Shown: positions 7,218-15,382, counted from the first letter of the stretch. The stretch is DNA of 34,209 nt from Gracilibacillus halophilus YIM-C55.5 (GCF_000359605.1 NZ_APML01000056.1:1-34209), one strand, 5' to 3'. Numbers and translations are program-made. Notes: generated by a model not told the origin, from the letters alone.

Positions 7218-8063
7218 ATGTTTATGATGGAAGCAAAACGAGTGATTATTGTGATCATTGGTGCTTTATTAAGTGCGATTGCGCTTAATTTCTTTTTCAT
7301 TAGTGCGAATGTTTACGCGAGCGGATTTACGGGGGCAGCTCAAATCCTCACAACGGTTTTTAACGATTATTTAGGCATTGAACGAGTCAGTACCGGTATC
7401 ATCTTATTTATCATTAATATTCCCGTGGCTATATTAGGTTGGTTTAAAGTGGGCAAAGGTTTTACGATTTATAGCTTCTTATCTGTATTTTTTGTGTCCG
7501 CATTTCTAGAAATCATTCCGGTGATTCAATTATCGAGCGACATCATTTTAAATGCTGTATTTGGTGGCGTGATTGCAGGTAGTGGAATTGGTTTAACGCT
7601 GAAATGGGGGGCTTCAACAGGCGGTTCGGATATTATTGCGATGGTAATGTCCCGCTTAAAAGACAAACCCATTGGTGGCTACTTAATGATAATCAATGGT
7701 GCGATCATTGTTGTAGCTGGTATGTTAAATGAACCCGAAAATGCGCTATATACATTATTAGGGTTATATGTGACAACACGAGTGATCGATACGATACATA
7801 CACGACATGAGAAAGTCACAGCTATGATTGTTACGAAAAAAGCGGATGAGTTACAAAAAGCCATTCATAATACAGTTGTTCGAGGCATTACGATTTTACC
7901 GGTAAAAGGTGCTTATACGAAAGAAGATAAGCATATGCTTTATATTGTGATTACACGATACGAATTATATGATTTGGAGCAACTGATTCATGAAGTGGAT
8001 GAAAATGCTTTTATGAACGTGATACAAACAGCAGGCGTTTATGGATTTTTCCGGAGAGATTGA
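7218..8063 (+). CDS. yitT: YitT family membrane protein (DUF161 + DUF2179)
   Basis: The 281-residue protein has a hydrophobic N-terminal region of about five membrane segments (residues about 9-195), with NVYASGFTGAAQI and GLTLKWGASTGGSDIIAM typical of the YitT/YvjA/YqfU group. A soluble C-terminal DUF2179 domain of about 85 residues (TAMIVTKKADELQKAIH ... NVIQTAGVYGFF) follows. The family is widespread in Bacilli with no firmly known transport substrate. Start ATG 7218 follows AAGGGGG at seven bases. The downstream BsuPI lipoprotein gene starts 46 bases later and is probably cotranscribed, matching the yitT-ipi order of B. subtilis. Confidence 0.9.
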   Translation: MFMMEAKRVIIVIIGALLSAIALNFFFISANVYASGFTGAAQILTTVFNDYLGIERVSTGIILFIINIPVAILGWFKVGKGFTIYSFLSVFFVSAFLEIIPVIQLSSDIILNAVFGGVIAGSGIGLTLKWGASTGGSDIIAMVMSRLKDKPIGGYLMIINGAIIVVAGMLNEPENALYTLLGLYVTTRVIDTIHTRHEKVTAMIVTKKADELQKAIHNTVVRGITILPVKGAYTKEDKHMLYIVITRYELYDLEQLIHEVDENAFMNVIQTAGVYGFFRRD

Positions 8064-8109
8064 AACTTTTTCTCGTTTTGGACGTCTAGTCTCAAAAGGA
8101 GGAATGATG

Positions 8110-8637
8110 ATGAATGCATACAAATGGCTCGTAGGTTTCTTTCTATTTTTTGGATTAGCCGCGTGTGGTACAAGTCCGATGAATGAGGATCCTTCAAATG
8201 GAGACAATCAATCGTCTTCAGAGCAAAAGAATACAAAAGACAATACAGATGCCGTTCAATCTGTATTAGATGAAGTGACATATTCCGTTACAACAGAGCA
8301 AACGAATAACGGAATCATTTTTGAGATGGAATTAACGAATAAGCTTGACGAAGACGTGCAATTCTCGTTTTCATCAGGGAAGCAATATGAAATTATTGCT
8401 CGTTTAAACGGAGAAAAAGTGTATCAATATTCGGAAGGTAAAATGTTTACCGAAGCATTGGTGACAGAAACATTATCGAGCGGCGAATCATTACATTGGA
8501 ATGAAAAATGGGCCTATCAAAATGAAAATATAGAATCAGGAACCTATCAAGTAGAAGTTAGCCTACTTCCTTCACAAGTCAATCAACAAGTGATTCAAGG
8601 TACACCATTGACAAAAACAATAGAGATCGAAATATAA
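8110..8637 (+). CDS. BsuPI-domain lipoprotein (intracellular proteinase inhibitor-like)
   Basis: Three ATG codons lie in tandem at 8104-8112; AAAAGGAGG (8094-8102) best fits the third. The roughly 175-residue product has a lipoprotein signal peptide ending in the lipobox LAAC, then a low-complexity D/N/S/Q linker. A C-terminal BsuPI domain follows: YSVTTEQTNNGIIFEMELTN, then FSFSSGKQYEI, LSSGESLHW and SGTYQVEVSL. The domain is that of the intracellular proteinase inhibitor Ipi, which sits at the same place in B. subtilis. Here the signal peptide places it on the outer face of the membrane. Inhibition of any protease is inferred, not shown. The stop overlaps a strong terminator. Confidence 0.8.
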   Translation: MNAYKWLVGFFLFFGLAACGTSPMNEDPSNGDNQSSSEQKNTKDNTDAVQSVLDEVTYSVTTEQTNNGIIFEMELTNKLDEDVQFSFSSGKQYEIIARLNGEKVYQYSEGKMFTEALVTETLSSGESLHWNEKWAYQNENIESGTYQVEVSLLPSQVNQQVIQGTPLTKTIEIEI

Positions 8638-8670
8638 AAAAGAAGGAGAAATAGTATTCTCCTTCTTTTT
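8637..8670. terminator. Bidirectional terminator after the BsuPI lipoprotein gene
   Basis: A perfect 14-bp stem pairs 8637-8650 (A-run then GAAGGAGAA) with 8657-8670 (TTCTCCTTC then T-run), with a six-base loop. It overlaps the stop codons of both convergent genes. Confidence 0.9.
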
Positions 8671-8932
8671 AATAACCATACTCTTCAATTAAAGCTTCGA
8701 CTTTTTCAATTAAACCGTCCCATTCAGCGTCCATTTTTTTATTCACAGTAATAAAGTGTTGAAAGCCGAATACGTTATCTACACCATCGAGTTTCATTAA
8801 TTCATTTAAAATTTCATACTCACTTGTTTGTCCTGGCATGACAGAAACACTGCCATCTCCTTGAAAGATCATTTTGTCGCTTGTAAATTTCATCGCATTT
8901 GGATTTGGTGTTTCTTCTACGTGAATACTCAT
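8669..8932 (-). CDS. Nfu/NifU N-terminal domain protein
   Basis: The 87-residue protein consists only of the Nfu N-terminal domain: VEETPNPNAMKF, then SEYEILNELMKLDGVDNVFG and FITVNKK. Proteins of the Nfu family help deliver Fe-S clusters, but cluster binding sits in a C-terminal CxxC domain that is absent here. The sequence has no cysteine at all, so this cannot be a scaffold on its own. It may be a protein-interaction module. Start ATG 8932 follows AGGAGG at eight bases. It lies between convergent terminator and an intergenic gap, so it is likely monocistronic. Confidence 0.85.
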   Translation of the reverse strand: MSIHVEETPNPNAMKFTSDKMIFQGDGSVSVMPGQTSEYEILNELMKLDGVDNVFGFQHFITVNKKMDAEWDGLIEKVEALIEEYGY

Positions 8933-9071
8933 TTTCGTATCCTCCTAAATAAAACATACTTTAACAATATTTTATCAAAAGATAATGGAAGACGAAAGCA
9001 TTTCAATTATGTATAGATAGTAATGTGTAATGTTCATGATTCTTTATTTACATAGTTTTTTGTGTGTCTTA

Positions 9072-9638
9072 TCATCCTCTTCTATGTTGTAACCATACAA
9101 AGAGGTTAGTAATCAGTTTTGATAAAAGAAAAAATGCTACATAAAATAAGAATAAGTGGAAGTAATTGACTCCTTTAAACATATGAAACAGATGTCCACT
9201 AACCATGATTGGCTTTAATACAAAAGCAAATAGAGCTGATAATAGAATTGAATAGAGATAAATATTTTTTTTATACTTTATTGACCATTGATATAATAGC
9301 ATAAAACAAATGGGAATAAATGAAGCGTCGAGTGCAAAACTTTCTATATACGGCATGGGCTGATAGGGGTACTCCCAAAAACCTAAACTGACTCCCACTT
9401 CGTTTGTATACGCAAACCATACGTGATAATTAAATCCATAGAAACCAAGTAGTAACATTTTATCCTTGTCTATGGCAATAAATAAAATAATTAGAGGTAT
9501 GATTAACATGAAAATGACAGCCCAAAATTGCCATGAACTAAAGTCTGATGTTAATTTCCAATACTCTACTTGTAACTGTGATAATTCCTCTAACATTGAT
9601 CGAATTTGAATTGAAAGGTTGGATTCTTTTTCCGTCAT
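9072..9638 (-). CDS. CBO0543-like integral membrane protein
   Basis: The product is 188 residues from ATG 9638 (a GTG at 9645-9647 is possible but sits too close to AAGGA). An N-terminal amphipathic stretch of about 35 residues is followed by roughly five membrane segments, with FWAVIFMLIIPLIILF, LLGFYGFNYHVWFAY and FHLFLFYVAFFLLSKL clearly hydrophobic. YNxHVWFAY and LGFWEYPYQPMP resemble the CBO0543 family of Bacillales membrane proteins. Function is unknown. It is not part of the conserved yit order and, with the adjacent non-coding element, looks like an insertion between the Nfu-like gene and yizC. Confidence 0.75.
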   Translation of the reverse strand: MTEKESNLSIQIRSMLEELSQLQVEYWKLTSDFSSWQFWAVIFMLIIPLIILFIAIDKDKMLLLGFYGFNYHVWFAYTNEVGVSLGFWEYPYQPMPYIESFALDASFIPICFMLLYQWSIKYKKNIYLYSILLSALFAFVLKPIMVSGHLFHMFKGVNYFHLFLFYVAFFLLSKLITNLFVWLQHRRG

Positions 9639-9718
9639 TAAGTCCACATCCTTAACAATTGTTTCATATGTGTATCTTAACCTAATATTGGTTTATTTAC
9701 TCCTACTATATGTTAGAC

Positions 9719-10060
9719 CAAAAAAAGAGCCTGGAACAAAACCTAATAAAGAAGAATATTGAGTATCCTCATTTTTATAAGGGTTGTTTTGTAATCTTTG
9801 TTGTTAATGGATGAGCAGTCCGTATAGACTTCGCTTTTCGCAGGCTCGCGCCAAGTCTCCTCGCTCAATATACGTTTGTTTGTCGGAAAGTGATTGAAAA
9901 CTACAGTTTTAAATGGATAGAGAAGTACAACCAAATATGAATTAGGGTTTGCATTCAAGCGATGGACTTGAGAAAGTATACTGCCATGAATGCAAATCCA
10001 ACCATAGATGTAGATAAAAATGGTTCCAATCATCAAAAATCGATGATTGGAACCATTTTT
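9719..10060. repeat. Structured non-coding intergenic element, probably a dispersed Bacillaceae repeat
   Basis: No credible gene lies between 9639 and 10108. The stretch begins AAAAAAGAGCCTGGAACAAA, close to the GAGxCTGGGACAAAA sequence that opens many Firmicute intergenic repeats. It contains a near-inverted pair ACAAAACC / GGTTGTTTTGT (about 9738-9793), CGTATAGACTT paired with AAGTC and TATACG (about 9820-9873), and a perfect 10-bp inverted repeat TTTGCATTCA (9948-9957) / TGAATGCAAA (9987-9996). It ends in a 19-bp hairpin. The minus strand could encode 97 residues including WREPAKSEVYTDCSSI; similar translated strings recur as spurious ORFs in Bacillaceae annotations as I recall. I treat it as a repeat, not a gene. 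Confidence 0.5.
10016..10060. terminator. Very strong hairpin terminator downstream of yizC
   Basis: A perfect 19-bp stem pairs 10016-10034 with 10042-10060 around a seven-base loop, flanked by A- and T-runs. It lies 47 bases past the yizC stop and marks the right edge of the non-coding element. Confidence 0.9.
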
Positions 10061-10107
10061 AAATTAATTTTGGCTAGTTATGTCTTACCCTCTTTACTTG
10101 TGAATGA

Positions 10108-10299
10108 TTAATTCGTTTCATCTTGTTGCTTTAATTGTTGCTCCAATTGACGTAATTCTTCTTGCTCTTCAGCAGTAGCATTCGTGTAAGCCGATTGGAT
10201 CGCATTTTGCGCCGCTTGCTTATCTGCTTGGCTGAAGCTATTGCGATTGACTAGACGATTGACAGCATTTCTAGCTTGTTGAAACATTTGGTTTTGCAT
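10108..10299 (-). CDS. yizC: DUF3813 family small protein YizC
   Basis: The 63-residue protein is soluble, alanine/glutamine-rich and probably all helical. It starts MQNQMFQQARNAVNRLV and ends in a Glu/Gln-rich coiled-coil-like tail. It matches my recollection of the DUF3813/YizC family and lies next to the yitU homologue as in B. subtilis. The ATG at 10299 is preceded by AGGAGG. Function is unknown. It could share a transcript with the HAD gene, since both are on the minus strand 88 bases apart. Confidence 0.75.
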   Translation of the reverse strand: MQNQMFQQARNAVNRLVNRNSFSQADKQAAQNAIQSAYTNATAEEQEELRQLEQQLKQQDETN

Positions 10300-10387
10300 T
10301 AGACAGTCCTCCTGTTAAGAAGCTTGAACATGGTGGTGACATGTTCGGCTATAGTTTATAACGAGACAGGTAGGATTATTCAAATGC

Positions 10388-11230
10388 TTAACTGGTGATT
10401 GTTGGCGTGTTTTCTATCTGTAAGTAGTCTGCTAAAAAGCGTCCTATTCCATCAGCTTGATTGGAATTTGTTTCATAATTAGCCACTTGCTTCAACTCTG
10501 GAATGGCATTTTCCATCGCTACGCCAACGCCAGCATAATCGATCATTTCTAAATCATTGTCTTCATCACCAAATGCGATGATTCGATCAGATGGGATATG
10601 GAAATAATGCGCGATTTTGTGTAAACCGACTGATTTATTAATCCCTTTTCGAACGATTTCAATCACATCCCACGGAACACCCCACTTACGATGTTCAATG
10701 ATGGATGCATGTTGATCATCTAAATACTGACGAAGTGTCTCTACTTGATGGTTATTTGGATGAATTAATAATGATGTCGGATCATTTGTAAGCTCATTTT
10801 TTAAGCTGCCTATGGTGATCAGTTCTTTATTATTAGGTTCAACGAATACGTCAATAATCTCCTGGTCATAACGATCCAAGAAGATCTGATCTTGTACTTC
10901 AGCAAAGATATTACCAACTTCTAAATCATAACACGTTTGAATAATTTGTTGGGCATTGCGTAAAGGAAGTGGGCTGTGTAATATATCCCATTTATGGTCT
11001 GTGGGATGGTGTATATATGCGCCATTAAAATTAACCATAGGTGTTTGTAAGCCTAATTCTTCATAATAAAGTGTACTGGACCGATGCGGACGTCCCGTTG
11101 CAATGACAACAATGTGTCCTTCTTCGATCGCTAAACGAATGATTTTCTTTGTATAATCACTAATGGTTTTGTCATCAGTTAGTAAGGTTCCGTCAAGATC
11201 TAAAGCGATTAAGTGTTTGTTGATTGCCAT
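10388..11230 (-). CDS. yitU: Cof-type HAD hydrolase, YitU-like sugar/nucleotide phosphatase
   Basis: The 280-residue protein has HAD motif I DLDGTLL with catalytic Asp11 and Asp13, motif II ATGRP, the Lys of the GINKSVGL region (motif III) and motif IV FGDEDNDLEMI. The cap inserted between motifs II and III is of the Cof (IIB) class. Members dephosphorylate sugar phosphates, flavin precursors or pyridoxal phosphate; B. subtilis YitU has been linked to riboflavin-precursor dephosphorylation, but this substrate is not provable from sequence. Start ATG 11230 follows a TGAGGTGA site. It is divergent from yitV. Confidence 0.88.
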   Translation of the reverse strand: MAINKHLIALDLDGTLLTDDKTISDYTKKIIRLAIEEGHIVVIATGRPHRSSTLYYEELGLQTPMVNFNGAYIHHPTDHKWDILHSPLPLRNAQQIIQTCYDLEVGNIFAEVQDQIFLDRYDQEIIDVFVEPNNKELITIGSLKNELTNDPTSLLIHPNNHQVETLRQYLDDQHASIIEHRKWGVPWDVIEIVRKGINKSVGLHKIAHYFHIPSDRIIAFGDEDNDLEMIDYAGVGVAMENAIPELKQVANYETNSNQADGIGRFLADYLQIENTPTITS

Positions 11231-11369
11231 TTTTTCACCTCACCTATATTGTAGTTATAGTCTAAAGATGATTCCTTTCTTTGTAAAGCAAATGTTTGTT
11301 AAGTTTATATTATGAAAATGTAAAACCGATGATTGATGATAGTCAAATGGATGTGTCATTTCCTTTTCT

Positions 11370-11398
11370 TTGCATCCATCGTTTGATCACGGTATGAT
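11370..11398 (+). promoter_or_regulatory. SigA-type promoter of yitV
   Basis: TTGCAT (11370-11375), 17-base spacer, TATGAT (11393-11398), about 42 bases before the yitV start. Confidence 0.5.
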
Positions 11399-11440
11399 AA
11401 ACATAAATGAACGAATGTATGAGAAAGGATTAATTTACCT

Positions 11441-12205
11441 ATGATTACCATTGAAAAAGAGTACTGGAACGGTGTGCCGTTGTTACATATAGCAGAAGAC
11501 GATAAGAGACAAGAACCGATGCCAACACTTGTGTATATGCACGGATTTACGAGCGCGAAAGAACATAATTTGCCACTTGCTTATTTACTTTCTGAAAGAG
11601 GATATCGCGTGATTTTGCCCGATTCCTTGTTACACGGTGAAAGAGAAAAAGACATTTCTGATGATGAAAGACAATTGCAATTTTTCGATATCGTCAAACA
11701 AAATTTAGATGACATCGAAATGATTTATCAAGAATTAGTGGCTCACCAATTATTAGATCATGATCGATTGGGGTTAGCTGGTACTAGTATGGGTGGTATT
11801 ACGACAGCAAGTGCATTGACACAGTTTTCGTGGGTTAAGGTAGCAGCTGTTATGATGGGCTCGCCAAAAATTCATGCCTATGCCAAGCAATTGATTGACC
11901 ATATTCAAAATCAATCGACTGGAATAGAACTGCCAGAAGCTCAAATCAATGCTTTATTAGAAGATCTGAAAGAAATTGATTTATCTCTGCAAATGGAGAA
12001 GTTGTTTGACAGACCATTATTCTTTTGGCACGGGCAAAATGATCGAGTCGTACCGTTTGATCATAGCTATCGTTTTTATGAGGAGGCGATTGAGTATTAT
12101 AAGAACCCAGAAAATATCAGGTTCTTAAAAGAAATGGATGCTGGGCATAAAGTGAGCCGATTTGCTATCATCGAATTAGTGAATTGGTTGGAGTTACAAT
12201 TATAA
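11441..12205 (+). CDS. yitV: Alpha/beta-hydrolase esterase YitV
   Basis: The 254-residue protein is a compact alpha/beta hydrolase. The oxyanion-hole strand reads YMHGFTSAKEHN (about 32-43) and the nucleophile elbow is GTSMGG with Ser116. The acid lies in WHGQNDRVVPF and the catalytic His in DAGHKVSR near the C terminus. It resembles the prolyl-oligopeptidase-like YitV/YtxM-type esterases of Bacilli; the natural ester is unknown. No signal peptide is present, so it acts in the cytoplasm. GAAAGGA precedes ATG 11441. yitW follows 90 bases downstream with its own promoter, in the same order as B. subtilis. Confidence 0.85.
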   Translation: MITIEKEYWNGVPLLHIAEDDKRQEPMPTLVYMHGFTSAKEHNLPLAYLLSERGYRVILPDSLLHGEREKDISDDERQLQFFDIVKQNLDDIEMIYQELVAHQLLDHDRLGLAGTSMGGITTASALTQFSWVKVAAVMMGSPKIHAYAKQLIDHIQNQSTGIELPEAQINALLEDLKEIDLSLQMEKLFDRPLFFWHGQNDRVVPFDHSYRFYEEAIEYYKNPENIRFLKEMDAGHKVSRFAIIELVNWLELQL

Positions 12206-12208
12206 TAC

Positions 12209-12237
12209 TTAACTTTCGATTGATTTTTGTTTATAAT
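12209..12237 (+). promoter_or_regulatory. SigA-type promoter of yitW
   Basis: TTAACT (12209-12214), 17-base spacer, TATAAT (12232-12237), directly after the yitV stop. Confidence 0.55.
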
Positions 12238-12295
12238 GAAAGAAATGAATATAGATTCTTATGTAAGAATGTATATGAGCGAAGGAGGCTGAATC

Positions 12296-12607
12296 ATGGA
12301 TCAAGCATTAGAAGAAAATCTGATGGGGGCACTAGAGAATGTCATTGACCCAGAGTTGGGTATAGATATTGTCAACCTAGGTTTAGTGTATGGTGTGGAT
12401 TTGGATGATGACGGGATTGCTCACGTCACGATGACATTAACAGCAATGGGGTGCCCATTAGCAGGACATATCGAAGAAGACGTAAAACGTGTGATGGAAG
12501 ATATTCCAGAAGTAAATGATACGAATGTGAATATTGTGTGGAGCCCACCATGGTCCAAAGATCGTATGTCACGTTATGCCAAAATTGCATTAGGAATTCC
12601 AGATTAA
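12296..12607 (+). CDS. yitW: MIP18/DUF59 Fe-S assembly factor YitW (SufT-like)
   Basis: The 103-residue protein is a stand-alone DUF59 domain. It shows VIDPELGIDIVNLGLVYGV at about residues 16-34, TLTAMGCPLAGHI with the conserved reactive Cys, and the WSPPW signature near the C terminus. Relatives (SufT, YitW, the N-terminal part of ApbC/Mrp) help mature Fe-S proteins. GAAGGAGG precedes ATG 12296. A strong terminator follows immediately, so it is likely a single-gene transcript. Confidence 0.88.
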   Translation: MDQALEENLMGALENVIDPELGIDIVNLGLVYGVDLDDDGIAHVTMTLTAMGCPLAGHIEEDVKRVMEDIPEVNDTNVNIVWSPPWSKDRMSRYAKIALGIPD

Positions 12608-12636
12608 AAAAGAACCGGAAATTCCGGTTCTTTTTT
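12606..12636. terminator. Terminator of yitW (bidirectional)
   Basis: A-run then GAACCGGAA pairs with TTCCGGTTC then T-run; nearly perfect, with T-tract on both strands. It also ends the opposing uppP transcript. Confidence 0.9.
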
Positions 12637-12664
12637 CATGCCATTTTAGCTCGACGAGTGTTTT

Positions 12665-13507
12665 CTACATACTCCCACGTAATAAAAACAGTGCAAGCGT
12701 GCCGACAATAAAGCAATAAAAAGCAAAATATTTAAGGTTGCCGCGTTTCATGACATTGATAAACCAACGTAGAGAATAATAAGTCGCGACAATAGCAGCT
12801 ATGAAGGCAATGGTGTAAGGAATCCATAAGGTGTTAAAGTCATCACTGCTAACAACATCTCCAATGGATAATACGCCAGTACCTAAGCTAATCGGTATAA
12901 ACAATAAGAAGGAGAAACGAAGCGCTGTATCCTGTTTCATCCCAACGAGCATCGCAGCAACAATAGTGGCACCTGACCGACTGATTCCTGGAATAAGAGC
13001 AACAGCTTGTGCAAAACCTACAATGATAGCATCTTTAATAGTTAAGCTACCTTCATTTTTTACCCCACGTAAGTTACGAATCACCCATAAGGCAATACCG
13101 GTAACGATCAATGTGAGACCAACAACATAAGCTTTGCCGAAATAATGTTCGATTTGGTCTTTAAATAGTAAACCGATGACTCCTGCTGGAACCGTGGCCA
13201 CGATTAAGTACACGATAAACATGAAGTCGTCCACGTATTCTTTGTTACGACTGATCATATAATTGATCCCGTTTTTCGTTAAACGAATCAAATCTTTATG
13301 GTAAACGGTCAGTACAGCAAGTAAAGAACCGAAATTTACGAGGACTTCGAATGACAAATCATCTGCTATTTTTGTCCCAAATAAATCTTGAACGATAACT
13401 AAGTGCCCGCTTGATGATATGGGGATCGGCTCAGTAAAACCTTGCAATAATCCTAAGAATAAATATTTCAATAGCAATACAATTTCTTGTATGACGTCCA
13501 TTTCCAT
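12665..13507 (-). CDS. uppP: Undecaprenyl-diphosphatase UppP (BacA family)
   Basis: The 280-residue polytopic protein recycles the cell-wall lipid carrier by converting undecaprenyl pyrophosphate to the monophosphate, and such enzymes give bacitracin tolerance. Both signatures are present: [16 protein letters not shown] (residues about 19-34; Q/E-xxx-E motif) and PGISRSGAT. Seven to eight membrane segments are visible. EPIPISSS replaces the more usual EFLPVSST, so this belongs to a variant branch. ATG 13507 or 13501 may be the start; GGGAG lies close to the first and is better spaced from the second. It occupies the place where B. subtilis has the arginine genes. Confidence 0.9.
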   Translation of the reverse strand: MEMDVIQEIVLLLKYLFLGLLQGFTEPIPISSSGHLVIVQDLFGTKIADDLSFEVLVNFGSLLAVLTVYHKDLIRLTKNGINYMISRNKEYVDDFMFIVYLIVATVPAGVIGLLFKDQIEHYFGKAYVVGLTLIVTGIALWVIRNLRGVKNEGSLTIKDAIIVGFAQAVALIPGISRSGATIVAAMLVGMKQDTALRFSFLLFIPISLGTGVLSIGDVVSSDDFNTLWIPYTIAFIAAIVATYYSLRWFINVMKRGNLKYFAFYCFIVGTLALFLLRGSM

Positions 13508-13544
13508 CCCTCTCCCTATAAATTACCAATCAATAACAAAATCG

Positions 13545-13573
13545 AACCCTTGCCATCAATTATGACAAGGGTT
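13545..13573 (-). terminator. Terminator of yjzD
   Basis: AACCCTTG (13545-13552) pairs with CAAGGGTT (13566-13573), with further CAT/ATG pairing in the loop. On the minus strand it is followed by a T-rich stretch. It separates yjzD from uppP. Confidence 0.7.
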
Positions 13574-13589
13574 GATGATTACTATCACT

Positions 13590-13775
13590 TTATTCGTGTC
13601 CTTCGTCTAATATACCATCGCCTAGAATAATGATAGCGATACTAAATACTGCTGCTAACGCGAAAACCCCCGATATATTGAATGTTTCACCGGCCATACT
13701 TGATAAGACGTATGCTACTAAAAAACTGATCAGAACCGACCAAAAAATGGTAACTAAGTACTTCATCAATTTCAC
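13590..13775 (-). CDS. yjzD: DUF2929 small membrane protein YjzD
   Basis: The 61-residue protein has two membrane helices (about 5-27 and 32-52) and a short acidic tail ending GILDEGHE. Size, hydropathy and the opening MKLMKYLVTIFWSVLISF fit the DUF2929/YjzD family, and it sits upstream of med as in B. subtilis, although on the opposite strand from med. Function is unknown. AAAGAGGTGA precedes ATG 13775. Confidence 0.75.
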   Translation of the reverse strand: MKLMKYLVTIFWSVLISFLVAYVLSSMAGETFNISGVFALAAVFSIAIIILGDGILDEGHE

Positions 13776-14034
13776 CTCTTTACTGTATCGTAATATATGT
13801 AATGTTCTAATGGCTTGATTATATTCATATATAGTTTACCAAAAAAGTGCTCTGAAATAAATAAAAAATCTGAATTTCAAGATGCAAGGTTATCATACTA
13901 ATGATGTAAAGAAACTTTAGAATTGTCATGAATTTGTTAACCAATCTTTATTTACGTTCTGCATGGAAACAGGTAGAATAGTGCTAAAGAGGTCGAATAA
14001 GGAATCCCACTATCTGATTCAAGGAGTGCGGCTA

Positions 14035-15020
14035 TTGAAGATGCGGACTGTATGGTTATTAGGTTGGATGTTTATATGTGTATCTACTTTATTAGGTTGT
14101 CAAAGCCAGCAAGAAACCTCAGACATTGATAAGGTTGGCATGTTATTCGAACAATCAATCGAAGAAAAGACATGGGGAGCCAAAGGATACCATGGATTAC
14201 AAAGTATAAAAGAAGAATTTGATGCTGAAGTATATTTCCAAGAAAATGTACAGACACAACAGCAGGTCAATCAAGTTGTGCGTAATTATGTGAATCGGGG
14301 AGTCGGAGTTATCATCGGGCACAGCAGCAATTACGGAAAATATTTTCAAACGATTCAATCGAATTATCCCAATGTTCATTTTATTTATGTAAATGGTGGA
14401 TATACCGCTGAGAATGTAACGAGTTACATTTTAATTCAATGGCGATGGGCTTTTTTGCAGGAATGATCGCAGGTGAAATGACGGACACCAATCATGTAGG
14501 AATGATCGCCGCCTTTGAATGGCAACCTGAAGTAGAAGGTTTTTACGAAGGTGTGACGTATCAAAATCAAAACGCAGATGTGAGCATTCAGTATGTAAAC
14601 AGTTGGAATGAAAAAGGATTAGCGATGGAGTACTACGAAAAAATGAAGAAAGCAGATGTTGATATCTTCTATCCAGCAGGTGATGCATATAGTGTTCCAA
14701 TTATTGAAGCCGCGAAAAATGATGGGTTATCTTCGATTGGGTATGTTAATGATCAAGCATCTGTAGGGGGAAACTCTGTATTAACGAGTACTGTTCAACA
14801 TGTCGATAAACTATATCGATTTGCTATCGAGCAATTACAAAACGGACAACTAGCTGGTGACGTGTATACGTACGGTTTTGACGAAGAAGTGATTTCAATG
14901 GGGCAGTACAGCGATCGTGTGCCACACCCGTTACAAGAAGAGGTGAAACGAGCAGTCAGTAATTATAAAGAATCAGGCTTGTTACCCAATCAAATTGAAG
15001 ATCATACTGGACAACCATAG
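14035..15020 (+). pseudogene. med: med, comK-activating BMP-type lipoprotein, disrupted by a frameshift
   Basis: Two frames together encode a full Med-like protein of about 328 residues. The start is probably TTG 14035, eight bases after AAGGAG (14021-14026). A lipoprotein signal ends STLLGC. The BMP/periplasmic-binding fold follows: DKVGMLFEQ, KGYHGLQSI, VIIGHSSNYGK, then in the second frame MAMGFFAGMIAGEM, VDIFYPAGD and SIGYVNDQA. The frame switches near 14424, where one T appears lost (AGTTA where AGTTTA restores the family reading LHFNS). As written, translation stops at 14466. No slippery heptamer supports programmed shifting. In B. subtilis Med promotes comK expression. No comZ follows. 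Confidence 0.8.
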
Positions 15021-15048
15021 CCGAAAGCTCTACATGAGAGATTCGGCT
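15019..15048. terminator. Hairpin after med
   Basis: AGCCGAA (15019-15025) pairs with TTCGGCT (15042-15048), with inner CTCT/AGAG pairing. It begins at the med stop codon, and the T-tract is poor. Confidence 0.6.
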
Positions 15049-15076
15049 TCATTATGATCTAAAGCCATTGATTGAT

Positions 15077-15292
15077 CTATTTTTTTGAAATGATATGGCG
15101 AATTTTATTGGTGAATGGCGATATTTTTTGATAGGTATCAGCAATGACTTGTGCCGTTTCGATAAAATTAAACGAGTTTGAAGAGGTTTCTTCTTCATTG
15201 TTATTCTCTTCTTCCTCTTCCTTTTCTTCAGTTTTTCTGTTACCAAACATCAGCTGATCAAATGGATGCGTTTTATTTTCCTTCTCACTCAT
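15077..15292 (-). CDS. Small acidic protein of unknown function between med and fabH
   Basis: The 71-residue product starts at ATG 15292, preceded by GGAGGTGG; an upstream in-frame ATG at 15307 lacks a site. It begins MSEKENKTHPFDQLMFGNRK, continues with a run of Glu/Asn (about residues 21-36) and ends with a helical, basic segment containing FIETAQVIADTYQ. No membrane segment is present. The DxLMFGxR opening recurs in small Bacillus proteins as I recall. Position corresponds to B. subtilis yjzB, but I cannot confirm homology. The low-complexity Glu tract could be an ORF artefact, yet the ribosome site argues for a gene. Confidence 0.6.
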   Translation of the reverse strand: MSEKENKTHPFDQLMFGNRKTEEKEEEEENNNEEETSSNSFNFIETAQVIADTYQKISPFTNKIRHIISKK

Positions 15293-15382
15293 TCTATCCA
15301 CCTCCATGATTTACCCTATGAAAAAGCTTATGAATTGTATAGGACAGTCATCTACTTGAAATGAATTACTTTTTGTTTTAGA

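Noticed and set aside
9743..10036. 97-residue minus-strand ORF
   Set aside because: It has no ribosome binding site and runs through several inverted repeats and the terminator hairpin; it is better explained as a translated non-coding repeat.
14400..14470. Programmed -1 frameshifting in med
   Set aside because: No X-XXY-YYZ slippery heptamer or downstream pseudoknot is apparent; a one-base deletion explains the frame switch better.
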